Shown: piece by piece, positions 11,575 to 20,242 of the stretch | How positions within the stretch are numbered: the first letter of the stretch is position 1 | Layout of the letters: each line of letters opens with the position of its first letter | Assembly: GCA_011523655.1 (NCBI GenBank) | Contig: WTGH01000041.1 | Location: 1-64,000 of the forward strand | DNA length: 64,000 nucleotides | DNA from: Rhodospirillaceae bacterium | GTDB taxonomy: Bacteria; Pseudomonadota; Alphaproteobacteria; Bin65 | Reading direction: 5' to 3' | The notes under the pieces: generated by a model | Told to the model about the DNA's origin: nothing | Databases searched by the model: none | The model's input: the letters and a program-made list of their open reading frames with translations, nothing else | Position numbers and translations under genes: made by a program

Positions 11575-12796
11575 ATTTCCAACACCCAATCAGGCGTTTT
11601 AATTTACTTGGAGAAAAAGCAAATTGAGTCTTCTTTTCAAACCCTCTTTGAAAAGAGAACCGCAGCGGTTCTTGTTTTTGCCCAATTGTGAGTAGTTGTG
11701 ACAAAGGCCGGCCAACTTTTCCGTTATTGCTTAATATAATTTTTGTAAGAAAATCATCCAGCTCAGCGAGAGATGCTGAGGGTAAATCTATAGGGTAATA
11801 AGCATGGTATAGTCCGGCAAGCCGTGTTTGCGATTTTTTATGATCAAAAAAGCGATAATTGCAAGTAATAAGTTTAATACGATCACGCAAATCACTGAAA
11901 TTACCATCCTTGATGTACTGCAGTAATGTGCAAATGATACGCGTTTTTCTCTTTTTTACTTTCGATTCTGCGATGTCCAGAATAACTTTTCTTTGGCTTT
12001 GCTTCTTTTTGATGCGGTAAACGCAAAATTTAAAACCCAAGTAATCGAACTCGTGTTCGACGCTGGAAGTTCGAGTGGCTTGCCCATTAAACGATAATAA
12101 CTTTGTCTTTCGTTTATTCAACCGCAGTCCACAAGGTAAGCTTTGCATCACTTTTTGCTCGAATTCCTGCAATTCATTTTTCGGTCGTGAAATAATTATA
12201 ATATCGTCAACGTATCGCGTGTACAAATGTATTGCCAGATCAGTGCGGTGTATTGTATCAAAAGATTTCATATAAAGTTCGCTTAATTCAGCGCTTATTG
12301 CGAGGCCTCGAGGCAGTCCACTGATGCCTCGAGCTTCACACTGGTCTAGGAAGCTACTAAGAACTGATCTTGTTGCGGGCGCAGTTGCGAGGCGTTGTTT
12401 TATCAAAAATTTAAGATGCGTAAAATCAATTGATTCGTAGAATTGGCTGATATCAAACTTCGCTATGAAAAAAGGCAAATTTTCTTCACATAGCAGTTTA
12501 AGACGATTGATTATCTCAAAACGGTTGCTTTGCTTTGTGTCAGATATTTTACGCAAGTTCTCGGCGGCCTTACGGAGTACTAATTCAGAAGGGATGTCAG
12601 TTAATTGGTAGATAGAGTTTCCAAACAAGTCGTTGGTTCTAAGGGGGAGTGTCCTAAATCCGTTTCTTCCTAAGTGCGTTGCCTCACGAATTCTTGCTGC
12701 GCGAGTATCAGGTGTCTTCAGCGAAGGGTACTTTTTGAAATCGTTCTTGCGCAGATGCCGCGAAAGCGAAGCCGGTCCGAAGGTGGGATCATACAT
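11567..12796 (-). CDS. Drt3a-like antiviral reverse transcriptase
   Basis: RT motifs FFIAKFDISQFYESI, GISGLPRGLAISAELSELYM, YTRYVDDIIIISR, EHEFDYLGFKF; 8-nt overlap with downstream RT start. Confidence 0.85.
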   Translation of the reverse strand: MYDPTFGPASLSRHLRKNDFKKYPSLKTPDTRAARIREATHLGRNGFRTLPLRTNDLFGNSIYQLTDIPSELVLRKAAENLRKISDTKQSNRFEIINRLKLLCEENLPFFIAKFDISQFYESIDFTHLKFLIKQRLATAPATRSVLSSFLDQCEARGISGLPRGLAISAELSELYMKSFDTIHRTDLAIHLYTRYVDDIIIISRPKNELQEFEQKVMQSLPCGLRLNKRKTKLLSFNGQATRTSSVEHEFDYLGFKFCVYRIKKKQSQRKVILDIAESKVKKRKTRIICTLLQYIKDGNFSDLRDRIKLITCNYRFFDHKKSQTRLAGLYHAYYPIDLPSASLAELDDFLTKIILSNNGKVGRPLSQLLTIGQKQEPLRFSFQRGFEKKTQFAFSPSKLKRLIGCWKYV

Positions 12797-12998
12797 GGCG
12801 TGATGTTGAACCAGAATCAGCGAAAGATCAACTGGTGACCAACCCGCACCGGATGGTGCAGTTTCGATGTGTGTGCATTGATGGATACCCGGCGAAGCCA
12901 GCCGTCTGCCGGAGCGTAGCGGAACTGGTCGACCAGCTTGGCGGGACGTTAGCCTCGGAATCTGGCGAACGGTACCTCAGGCTACTCCTCCGTCCTTG

Positions 12999-13038
12999 CG
13001 TAAACCGCGGGGCGCGGGGCACATCCGCCCCATGCGCC
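12999..13038 (+). repeat. 40-bp imperfect direct repeat, copy B
   Basis: CGTAAACCGCGGGGCGCGGGGCACATCCGCCCCATGCGCC; 37/40 identical to 8566..8605. Confidence 0.85.
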
Positions 13039-13081
13039 GGGCAGCCTCGCCAAGCCGGGGTAACGGCGATATAGCAGCGCG

Positions 13082-14446
13082 ATGGCCGCGCCGCCCGAAC
13101 CTTCCCCGCCGTTGTCGCCGCTTGCGCGCCTGCCCTTCTACTACGGCTGGGTCGTGCTGGGCGTCGCCTTTGCGACCATGGCGATCGGCGCCAATGTCCG
13201 GGTCGCCTTCTCGCTGCTCTTTCCGCCGATCCTCGAGGAATACGGCTGGTCGCGCGGCACGACGGCGGCGGTATTCTCGGCCGGTTTCCTGATGTCCCTG
13301 TTTTTTTCGCCGTTCGCCGGCGTGTTGATCGATCGTTACGGCGTCGGCCGGATCGTGGCGGTCGGCGCAATACTCTCCGCCGGCGGACTGGCGCTCTCGA
13401 CCGGCGTCGGGTCGGTGGCGGAACTCGCCGCCACCATGGGCTGCATGACGATCGGCGGCAGCGTCATGTTCGCTTACGTCACCCACAGCTATTTCCTGCC
13501 CTACTGGTTCGTGCGCCGGCGCGGGATGGCGATCGGGCTCGCCTTTACCGGCGTCGGCATCGGCGCGATCCTGCTGTTCCCCTGGCTCCAGGACATCATC
13601 GGCGCCGACGGATGGCGCCGCGCCTGCTATGCCCTGGCGCTGCTGATGGTCGGGCTGGTCCTGCCGCTCAACCTGCTGCTGCAGCGGCGCCATCCGCACG
13701 ATATCGGCCTGGAGCCGGACGGCGACAACCGGCCCGGCCGCGCCCCGCGCAAGCCCGCGGCCGACGCCGTCGTCGATCCGGACTGGGCGCACCGGGAATG
13801 GACCTTCCGGACCGCCGCGCGCACCGGCCGCTTCTGGTGGCTGCATCTCAGCTATATGGCGGGCATGTATGCCTGGTACGCCGTGCTGGTCCACCAGACC
13901 AAGTTCCTGATCGACATCGGCGTATCGGCCGAAACCGCGGCGTTCGCGCTGGGGCTGGTCGGCCTGACCGGCGTGGCGAGCCAGATCGGCATCGGCATGC
14001 TTTCGGACCGGATCGGCCGGGAATGGGGCTGGAGCATAGCCTACACGGGGTTTACCGCCTGCTACGCCATCATGTTGATCCTGCCCCACTATCCGGCGCT
14101 GTGGCTGGTTTACGTCATGGTCGTCATGCAGGGCCTGATCGGCTACGGCGCCTCGGCGGTCTATCCCACGGTGCCGGCCGAGCTGTTCCACAGCCCGAAA
14201 TACGGCCAGATCTTCGGTATCTACGGCGCGACCAGCGGCTTCGGCGCCGCCGTCGGCCCGTGGGCGACCGGCGAGTTGTACGATCTGACGGGAGGCTACG
14301 AGACCGGCTTCGCCGTCGGCGCCGCAGCCGGTGTGCTCTCGATCGGCGCCATGTGGATGGCCGCGCCGCGCAAGGTCCGCCTCGTCGCCGGCCAGGCGAA
14401 GAAGCGTGCCGGGAGGCTGAAGGTGCAGGCGGCGGTCGCGGAATGA
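13082..14446 (+). CDS. MFS transporter
   Basis: LPFYYGWVVLGVAFATMAIGANVRVAFSLLFPPI, 12-helix pattern. Confidence 0.93.
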   Translation: MAAPPEPSPPLSPLARLPFYYGWVVLGVAFATMAIGANVRVAFSLLFPPILEEYGWSRGTTAAVFSAGFLMSLFFSPFAGVLIDRYGVGRIVAVGAILSAGGLALSTGVGSVAELAATMGCMTIGGSVMFAYVTHSYFLPYWFVRRRGMAIGLAFTGVGIGAILLFPWLQDIIGADGWRRACYALALLMVGLVLPLNLLLQRRHPHDIGLEPDGDNRPGRAPRKPAADAVVDPDWAHREWTFRTAARTGRFWWLHLSYMAGMYAWYAVLVHQTKFLIDIGVSAETAAFALGLVGLTGVASQIGIGMLSDRIGREWGWSIAYTGFTACYAIMLILPHYPALWLVYVMVVMQGLIGYGASAVYPTVPAELFHSPKYGQIFGIYGATSGFGAAVGPWATGELYDLTGGYETGFAVGAAAGVLSIGAMWMAAPRKVRLVAGQAKKRAGRLKVQAAVAE

Positions 14447-15825
14447 CCGTCGACGCGAACGAAACGCCGGCCGGGGCCCGCGCCGGCCGGCCCGGCATAT
14501 TGGCCCGACTGCCCTTCTATTACGGCTGGATCGTCGTTGCGGTCGCCTTCGTGACGCTCGGCGTCGGCGTGAACGTGCGGACCGCCTTTTCGCTGCTCTA
14601 TCCGCCGATCCTCGACGAATTCGGCTGGCCACGCGCCGATACCGCGGCAATCTTCTCTGTCGGCTTCGCAACCTCGATGCTGATCACGCCTTTCATCGGT
14701 ATCACAGTCAATCGCCTGGGGCCGGGCGTCGTCATGGCCACGGGCTCGGTCCTGGTCGGCGGCGGCCTCGTCCTCGCCACGTTCGCGGGCGGGCAGAGCC
14801 TGATCTTCCTGAGCCTGGGCTGCGCGGTCGTCGGCGGCGCGATCATTCTCGGCTACACCGGCCACGCCTACCTGATGCCCTTCTGGTTCGTGCGACGGCG
14901 CGGCCTGGCGACCGGCCTGGCCTTTTCCGGCGCCGGGGTCGGCTCGATCCTGCTGTTTCCCTGGTGGCAGGACATCATCCGCGAGGACGGCTGGCGCGAG
15001 GCCTGCCTGACCATGGCGCTGATCCTGTTCGTCCTCGTTTTGCCGCTCAACCTGCTGTTGCAGCGCCGCCGGCCGGAGGATATGGGCCTGCGGCCGGACG
15101 GCGGCAGGGCGGCGCAGACGGCGTCGGGAGAACCGGCCGGCAGCGCTTCGGAAAAATCCGCCGCCGTTTCCGACACGGTGGTGGATGCCGAATGGGCGGC
15201 GCGCGACTGGTCGCTCGGCGAAGCCATGTTGACGGCGCGGTTCTGGTGGCTCGGCCTCGGCCTCTTCTTCGGCATGTATGTCTGGTACGCGGTGCAGGTC
15301 CACCAGACCCAGTATCTCGGCGAGATCGGATTTTCGGCGACCGCCGCAGCCTTCGCGCTCGGGCTGGTCGGCCTGTTCGGCGTCGTCGGCCAGATCGGCA
15401 TGGGCGGGCTGAGCGACCGGATCGGCCGGGAATGGGCGTGGACGCTCTCCACCATCGGATTTGCCGTCTGCTACGCCCTGCTGATCCTGATGCGCGAGAA
15501 CCCGAGCCAGATTTTGCTCTGGCTCATGGTCGCCGGGCAGGGCGCGCTCGGCTACGGCCTGGCGTCCGTCTTCGGCGCGATCCTGGCCGAGGTGTTCCAG
15601 TGCCGCCGCTTCGGCCAGATTTTCGGCGCCTTCGGCATGATCATCTCGCTCGGCGCCGCCTGCGGCCCGTGGCTCACCGGCGAACTCTACGACCGGACGG
15701 GCAGCTACGACCTGGCCTGGTGGGCTGCGCTCGGCGCCTGCGCGCTCTCGATCCTGGGCATGTGGATGGGCGCGCCGCGCAAGGTGCGGCTGGTTTCGGG
15801 GATCGCAAAGCGGCGGGCGGCCTGA
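14443..15825 (+). CDS. MFS transporter (tandem paralogue)
   Basis: LPFYYGWIVVAVAFVTLGVGVNVRTAFSLLYPPI; ATGA overlap with previous gene. Confidence 0.93.
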   Translation: MTVDANETPAGARAGRPGILARLPFYYGWIVVAVAFVTLGVGVNVRTAFSLLYPPILDEFGWPRADTAAIFSVGFATSMLITPFIGITVNRLGPGVVMATGSVLVGGGLVLATFAGGQSLIFLSLGCAVVGGAIILGYTGHAYLMPFWFVRRRGLATGLAFSGAGVGSILLFPWWQDIIREDGWREACLTMALILFVLVLPLNLLLQRRRPEDMGLRPDGGRAAQTASGEPAGSASEKSAAVSDTVVDAEWAARDWSLGEAMLTARFWWLGLGLFFGMYVWYAVQVHQTQYLGEIGFSATAAAFALGLVGLFGVVGQIGMGGLSDRIGREWAWTLSTIGFAVCYALLILMRENPSQILLWLMVAGQGALGYGLASVFGAILAEVFQCRRFGQIFGAFGMIISLGAACGPWLTGELYDRTGSYDLAWWAALGACALSILGMWMGAPRKVRLVSGIAKRRAA

Positions 15826-15834
15826 CGGCCCAGG

Positions 15835-16569
15835 CTAAATTGGCCAGTCGGGGTCCTCGACGCTGAGGAAAGCGCGGTTGAGGGACTCGCTCCATTTCGC
15901 GCTGAGCGCGGAAAAATACGGGTCGTCGGCCTCGAGGCTGGCGCGGTGGCCGATTTCGAACGTATCGGTCCGGTAGAGCAGCACGTCGATCGGCGGCCCG
16001 ACCGACATGTTGGAGCGCATGGTCGAATCGAAGGAGACCAGGGCGCATTTCGCGGCGTCGATCAGCGACGTTTCGGGCCGGATCACCCGGTCGAGGACCG
16101 GCTTGCCGTATTTCACCTCGCCATTCTGGAAATAGGGCGTTTCCGGCGTCGCCTCGACGAAGTTGCCCGGCGTGTAGATCTGATAGAGCCGCGCCCCGTC
16201 GCCCCGGACCTGGCCGGCGAAGATGACCGAGGCGCTGCTGTCCACACCGGCCGTCCGGATCGCCGGCCCGTCGCGGTCCTGGACCTCGCGCATGACGTTT
16301 CCGACGATGCAGGCGGCATCGAACATGGTTCCGGCAGTCATCAGGTCGTGGCCGGCGCCGGTGTCGCCGAACTGGCGCGACAGGATGCTGACGACCGACT
16401 GAGTGACCGAAAGGTTGCCGATCGTCAGCAGCGCGAACATCCGGTCGCCCGGCCGGTCGAAAACGAACATCTTGCGGAAGATCGAGACCAGGTCGACCCC
16501 CGCGTTGGTCCGCGAATCCGAGGCGAGGACGAGGCCCTCGTTCACTTTGATTCCGACGCAATAGGTCAT
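15835..16569 (-). CDS. proteasome-type protease, Anbu/20S-like
   Basis: MTYCVGIKVNEGLVLASDSRTNAGVDLVSIFRKMFVFDRPGDR. Confidence 0.9.
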   Translation of the reverse strand: MTYCVGIKVNEGLVLASDSRTNAGVDLVSIFRKMFVFDRPGDRMFALLTIGNLSVTQSVVSILSRQFGDTGAGHDLMTAGTMFDAACIVGNVMREVQDRDGPAIRTAGVDSSASVIFAGQVRGDGARLYQIYTPGNFVEATPETPYFQNGEVKYGKPVLDRVIRPETSLIDAAKCALVSFDSTMRSNMSVGPPIDVLLYRTDTFEIGHRASLEADDPYFSALSAKWSESLNRAFLSVEDPDWPI

Positions 16570-16726
16570 GTTTTCTCCGGCGCAGTAGCGTGCGGGATAT
16601 GGGATTTGCCAGGCGGAAAGCGAACCGCCCTGTCCGGCGCGTCGCAAGTAACGGCGGAATCCGACGTGCGCTTTACATGCCTCGGCGGACCCTCTAGCGT
16701 TTTTTGAACGACAACGGAGAAACGCC

Positions 16727-17737
16727 ATGAAACGGATGGTTACGGCGCTGGTCGCAGCGGTTCTCGCCGCAGCGATCTCCATGCACGCGCAGGCCGAGCG
16801 GCTCCGCGGGCTGGTGCCCTCGACGGTGACGTCGCCCGACGGCCTTTCGATCGCCGTCATCGAGAGCGGCGAAACGACAGGGCGCCCAGTCCTCTTCGTC
16901 CACGGTTTTTCGCAGAGCGCCGCCGCCTGGCGCCGCCAGATGCTCAGCGATCTCGGCGACAAATACCGGCTGATCGCGTTCGACATGCGCGGCCACGGCT
17001 ATTCTTCCAAGCCCGCCGATCCCAAACACTACATCGACAGCAAGCTGTGGGCCGGCGATATCGCCGCCGTCATCGCCGCCAAAGGTCTCAAGGACGTTGT
17101 CCTCGTCGGCTGGTCCTACGCCGGGCTGCCGCTGCTCGACTATGTGAAGGCGCACGGCCAGGGCAAGCTCTCGGCCCTGGTGTTCGTCGCGACCGGCTAC
17201 AATCTCGATCTCAGGCCGCCGGACAAGGGCGGGCCGGAACTCGTGCTCGGGCCGGGGGTGATCGAGAATACGGGCCCGATGGCGGGCATTCCCGCCGGTC
17301 CGCCGGGCGCCGATCTCGACGGCTGCGGCAAGGCCAAAACCTGCGGTGCCTACGCGCGCCAGCTTGCAGGCACTAAGCGGTTCCTCGACATGGTGCCCGG
17401 CAAGCCGCTGCCCACGGCAGAGGCGGCGGAGGCGCTGGCCTACAACATGCAAACGCCGCCCTATGTCCGGCGCGCCATGGTGATCGACCGCTTCGTCAAG
17501 GGCGGGCCGCTCGACCATTCGCCGACACTCAAGACGATCAAGGTTCCCGTGCTCTTCATCCACGGCAGCAAGGACCGGCACGTCCTGCCGCGCTCGACCG
17601 AGATCATGAAGAACCTGGTCGACGGCGCCGGTGGCAAATCCACCCGCATCATCTACGACGGCATCGGCCACGCGCCCTTCATCGAGGACGCGAAACGCTT
17701 CAACGCCGATCTCAGGAAGTTCCTGTCGGGGTTGTAG
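16727..17737 (+). CDS. secreted alpha/beta hydrolase
   Basis: Signal peptide; PVLFVHGFSQSAAAWRRQM, AFDMRGHGYSSKP, LVGWSYAGLPLLDYV, catalytic GIGHAPF. Confidence 0.9.
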   Translation: MKRMVTALVAAVLAAAISMHAQAERLRGLVPSTVTSPDGLSIAVIESGETTGRPVLFVHGFSQSAAAWRRQMLSDLGDKYRLIAFDMRGHGYSSKPADPKHYIDSKLWAGDIAAVIAAKGLKDVVLVGWSYAGLPLLDYVKAHGQGKLSALVFVATGYNLDLRPPDKGGPELVLGPGVIENTGPMAGIPAGPPGADLDGCGKAKTCGAYARQLAGTKRFLDMVPGKPLPTAEAAEALAYNMQTPPYVRRAMVIDRFVKGGPLDHSPTLKTIKVPVLFIHGSKDRHVLPRSTEIMKNLVDGAGGKSTRIIYDGIGHAPFIEDAKRFNADLRKFLSGL

Positions 17738-17743
17738 GGACAA

Positions 17744-17771
17744 TTCCTCCCCCTCTGCAGAGGGGGAGGAA
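17744..17771. repeat. 28-bp perfect palindromic repeat
   Basis: TTCCTCCCCCTCTGCAGAGGGGGAGGAA. Confidence 0.9.
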
Positions 17772-18003
17772 AGGTGGGGCTGACGCGGAACATCATCCGC
17801 CCGGAATAGGGTCTTTGCGGTTCCTTGCCGACCTTGGCGCAGGTCTCGATATAAACCTCGACCGCCTCCCGGAACGCTGCCCTCAATTCCTCGACGGTGT
17901 CGGCATGGAATCCTATGCCGTCGCGGATTCCGGCAAATCACCCGGTGAACAGACCGTCCTCGTCGTCATAGTCGATACGGGCCGCGTATCCCTCGTACGT
18001 CAT
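17772..18003 (-). pseudogene. HicB-family antitoxin remnant
   Basis: MTYEGYAARIDYDDEDGLFTG*FAGIRDGIGFHADTVEELRAAFREAVEVYIETCAKVGKEPQRPYSGRMMFRV; in-frame TGA at 17938..17940, C-terminus runs into palindrome. Confidence 0.8.
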
Positions 18004-18025
18004 CCGGTTCGTTATGGTGTCAGTC

Positions 18026-18430
18026 CTATTCTTTTGAGAAATCCGGCGGCCAACTGTATCGATCCGTCTTTACCGTTTGATCGTCTGTAAGGGTAATCTC
18101 GACCACCTCGTTGACGGGTTCCTCGCCGGCCAACTCGTCCAGGGCGTGTTCGAACAGGGCCGTCTGGGCCTCCAAGCTCATAAGGCCCGGCGCCGCATTC
18201 AGGCACACAAGACCGGCATGCACATCCTGGCGGCCGACAAGCGGTGTAAAGTCGGTTGTGTTGTTCGTGACCAGCACATAACCATTGTCGACGGCGCGCT
18301 GCACGATGGTCCAGTCCTTCCGGGACATCAGCCCGAGCCAGGTGACGTGCGTCGATTGAGAAAACCCCCGATCCCGTGCAACAGCGACCAGATCGGGACT
18401 CAAGCACTCATCGACCAGGAACTTCACGAA
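18026..18430 (-). CDS. DUF5615-family PIN-like protein (putative toxin)
   Basis: VKFLVDECLSPDLVAVARDRGFSQSTHVTWLGL...GYVLVTNNTTDF; GTG start assumed within ORF 18026..18490. Confidence 0.8.
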   Translation of the reverse strand, partial: FVKFLVDECLSPDLVAVARDRGFSQSTHVTWLGLMSRKDWTIVQRAVDNGYVLVTNNTTDFTPLVGRQDVHAGLVCLNAAPGLMSLEAQTALFEHALDELAGEEPVNEVVEITLTDDQTVKTDRYSWPPDFSKE

Positions 18431-19047
18431 GCCGGAACCGGCTTTTCGAGCTTGATCTCCTTCGATACGCGCGGTTCGGCTTTCCGCCACGCCCGATCCC
18501 GGCGCGGACGGCCACGACGGGGATACGCTCTGGCAAAGATCGCCGAGGCTGCCACCTGACGGTCGTTCAGTGCGGGATAGGCTGCGAGGACTGCCGGAAC
18601 ACCGTCGCCGTTGGCCAGCATTTCGGCAATGTCGTGAACGGCGATCCGGGTGCCCTTGAAACAGGGCGTCCCGCCCAGGACATCCTTGTCCGTCACGACC
18701 ATCTTCTTTGCCGCTTCCAATTTCGCAAGCCCACGCTGAACGTCGCGCTTCATGGGGCGCACATCCACCGAGACAGCTTCTTCCCCGATCGATTTGGCTT
18801 TGGGGTCGTCAAGGAGACGCCAGACCAACCGCCGCCTTCCCTCAAGGGTCAATATCCGGGCCGTTGCATCGGCGAGCTTAAGTCCGACGAGCGCCGTTAC
18901 GGGGACGGTACGCACGCCTTCCCGAATTTTTACCGCGTCACCCAGTAAGCCCGCATCGATGAAACGGTGAACCTGCTTCAACGGGATTTCCGTGACACAG
19001 GCTGCCTCATTCGCGGACAGAGCCGGCCCCTCGTACGATAAACCCAT
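18424..19047 (-). CDS. DUF433-domain protein (putative antitoxin)
   Basis: VLGGTPCFKGTRIAVHDIAEMLANGDGVPAVLAAYPALNDRQVAASAIFARAYPRRGRPR. Confidence 0.85.
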   Translation of the reverse strand: MGLSYEGPALSANEAACVTEIPLKQVHRFIDAGLLGDAVKIREGVRTVPVTALVGLKLADATARILTLEGRRRLVWRLLDDPKAKSIGEEAVSVDVRPMKRDVQRGLAKLEAAKKMVVTDKDVLGGTPCFKGTRIAVHDIAEMLANGDGVPAVLAAYPALNDRQVAASAIFARAYPRRGRPRRDRAWRKAEPRVSKEIKLEKPVPAS

Positions 19048-19190
19048 AATCTTTCCTCTTTTCCGGAAGAGAATATAGATTTCCCGAGCCGGATGCGCCA
19101 GTCCGACAAGTCAAGCCGCGAAGTCCGCGCTCAACCGCCGCTGCGAAACGCCGGTTCAAGGCACCTCGGAGTTCCGGAATTCGGCCCCGC

Positions 19191-20048
19191 CTATGGTTTC
19201 CGTTCCGCCCGCAAGTTTGCGGGATCGTCTTCTCTGAACAGGCGGATTTCGGTGGACATATGCTCCACGCCGCCGCCGGTGCGCACGCCGCGCACCGGGC
19301 AGGCCGTGGCATAGTCGAAGCCGACGGCGACCCGGACATAGGCGTCGGTGGCGCAGACGTCGTTGGCCGGATCGAAGGAGACCCAGCCCAGCCCCTCGAC
19401 CCGGCATTCCGCCCAGGCGTGGCTGGCGCTGAAGGCTTCGCCGCCAGACTCTTCCATAGGGCCGCCGGTCCACAGATAGCCGCTGACATAGCGCGCCGGG
19501 ATGCCCAGCCGGCGCGCCGCGGCGATCAGGATGTGGGCATGGTCCTGGCACACGCCGCGCCGGTTGGCGAAAGCCTCGGCCGCCGTGGTCAGCACGGTCG
19601 TTGCGCCTTCGACATAGGCGACGTCGGCATGGATCGCCGACATCAGGGCATGCAGGCCGTTCAGTGTGTCGGCCCGGCAGGCGGCGCGCCATCCGTCCGC
19701 CCAGGCGGCGAGCGCCTGATCAGCTCTGGCGTAGCCGCTGCTGCGCAGATAGGCGGCTTCGGGCAGCGCATCGGCCGGCGATGGCGGCAGGACCCCTGCG
19801 GTGTCCCGGGTATCGACGGTTCCGGCGACGCAGATTTTCAACATTGCGGCCGGTCGTTCGACGTTGAGCGTGTGGCAGCGGTTGCCGAACATGTCGGTCC
19901 AGGGTGCGAGCGCGCCGGGTGCGGAGATCCGCCAGTCCTCGACCGTCTGGCCCGGCCCGGAGATCGGCGTCAGCCGGAGGCGTTGCGTGCAGCGCTGCGG
20001 CGGCCAGTCGTAGGAATAGGCTGTCGCGCTCTCGATCCGCAGACGCAT
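19191..20048 (-). CDS. transglutaminase-like family protein
   Basis: RRGVCQDHAHILIAAARRLGIPARYVSGYLW, SHAWAECRVEGLGWVSFDPAND. Confidence 0.92.
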   Translation of the reverse strand: MRLRIESATAYSYDWPPQRCTQRLRLTPISGPGQTVEDWRISAPGALAPWTDMFGNRCHTLNVERPAAMLKICVAGTVDTRDTAGVLPPSPADALPEAAYLRSSGYARADQALAAWADGWRAACRADTLNGLHALMSAIHADVAYVEGATTVLTTAAEAFANRRGVCQDHAHILIAAARRLGIPARYVSGYLWTGGPMEESGGEAFSASHAWAECRVEGLGWVSFDPANDVCATDAYVRVAVGFDYATACPVRGVRTGGGVEHMSTEIRLFREDDPANLRAERKP

Positions 20049-20242
20049 GGACGGATTTCCGGCTTGTTCCGACGGTATCGGGTCAGGTTCGCCGTCGCCG
20101 GCGCTGGGCCGGCCGGGTAAAGATCGACCGCCGACAGTTCAATACATCAACTAATCCGCACCGAGGCAAGGCGGCCGCGCGGCATCCCGCGCGCCGGCCC
20201 GTGGCGCTATGCAACCGGACGGCAGGGGGGTAAAACCGCATC

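Noticed and set aside
12835-13074. 79-aa plus-strand ORF at the right edge of the DRT3 island
   Set aside because: Partly protein-like but runs into the repeat; no family recognised, so not called as CDS.
12977-14671. 564-aa minus-strand ORF opposite the MFS genes
   Set aside because: Shadow ORF; its '...MGRMCPAPRGLRKDGG' end is just translation of the 40-bp repeat.
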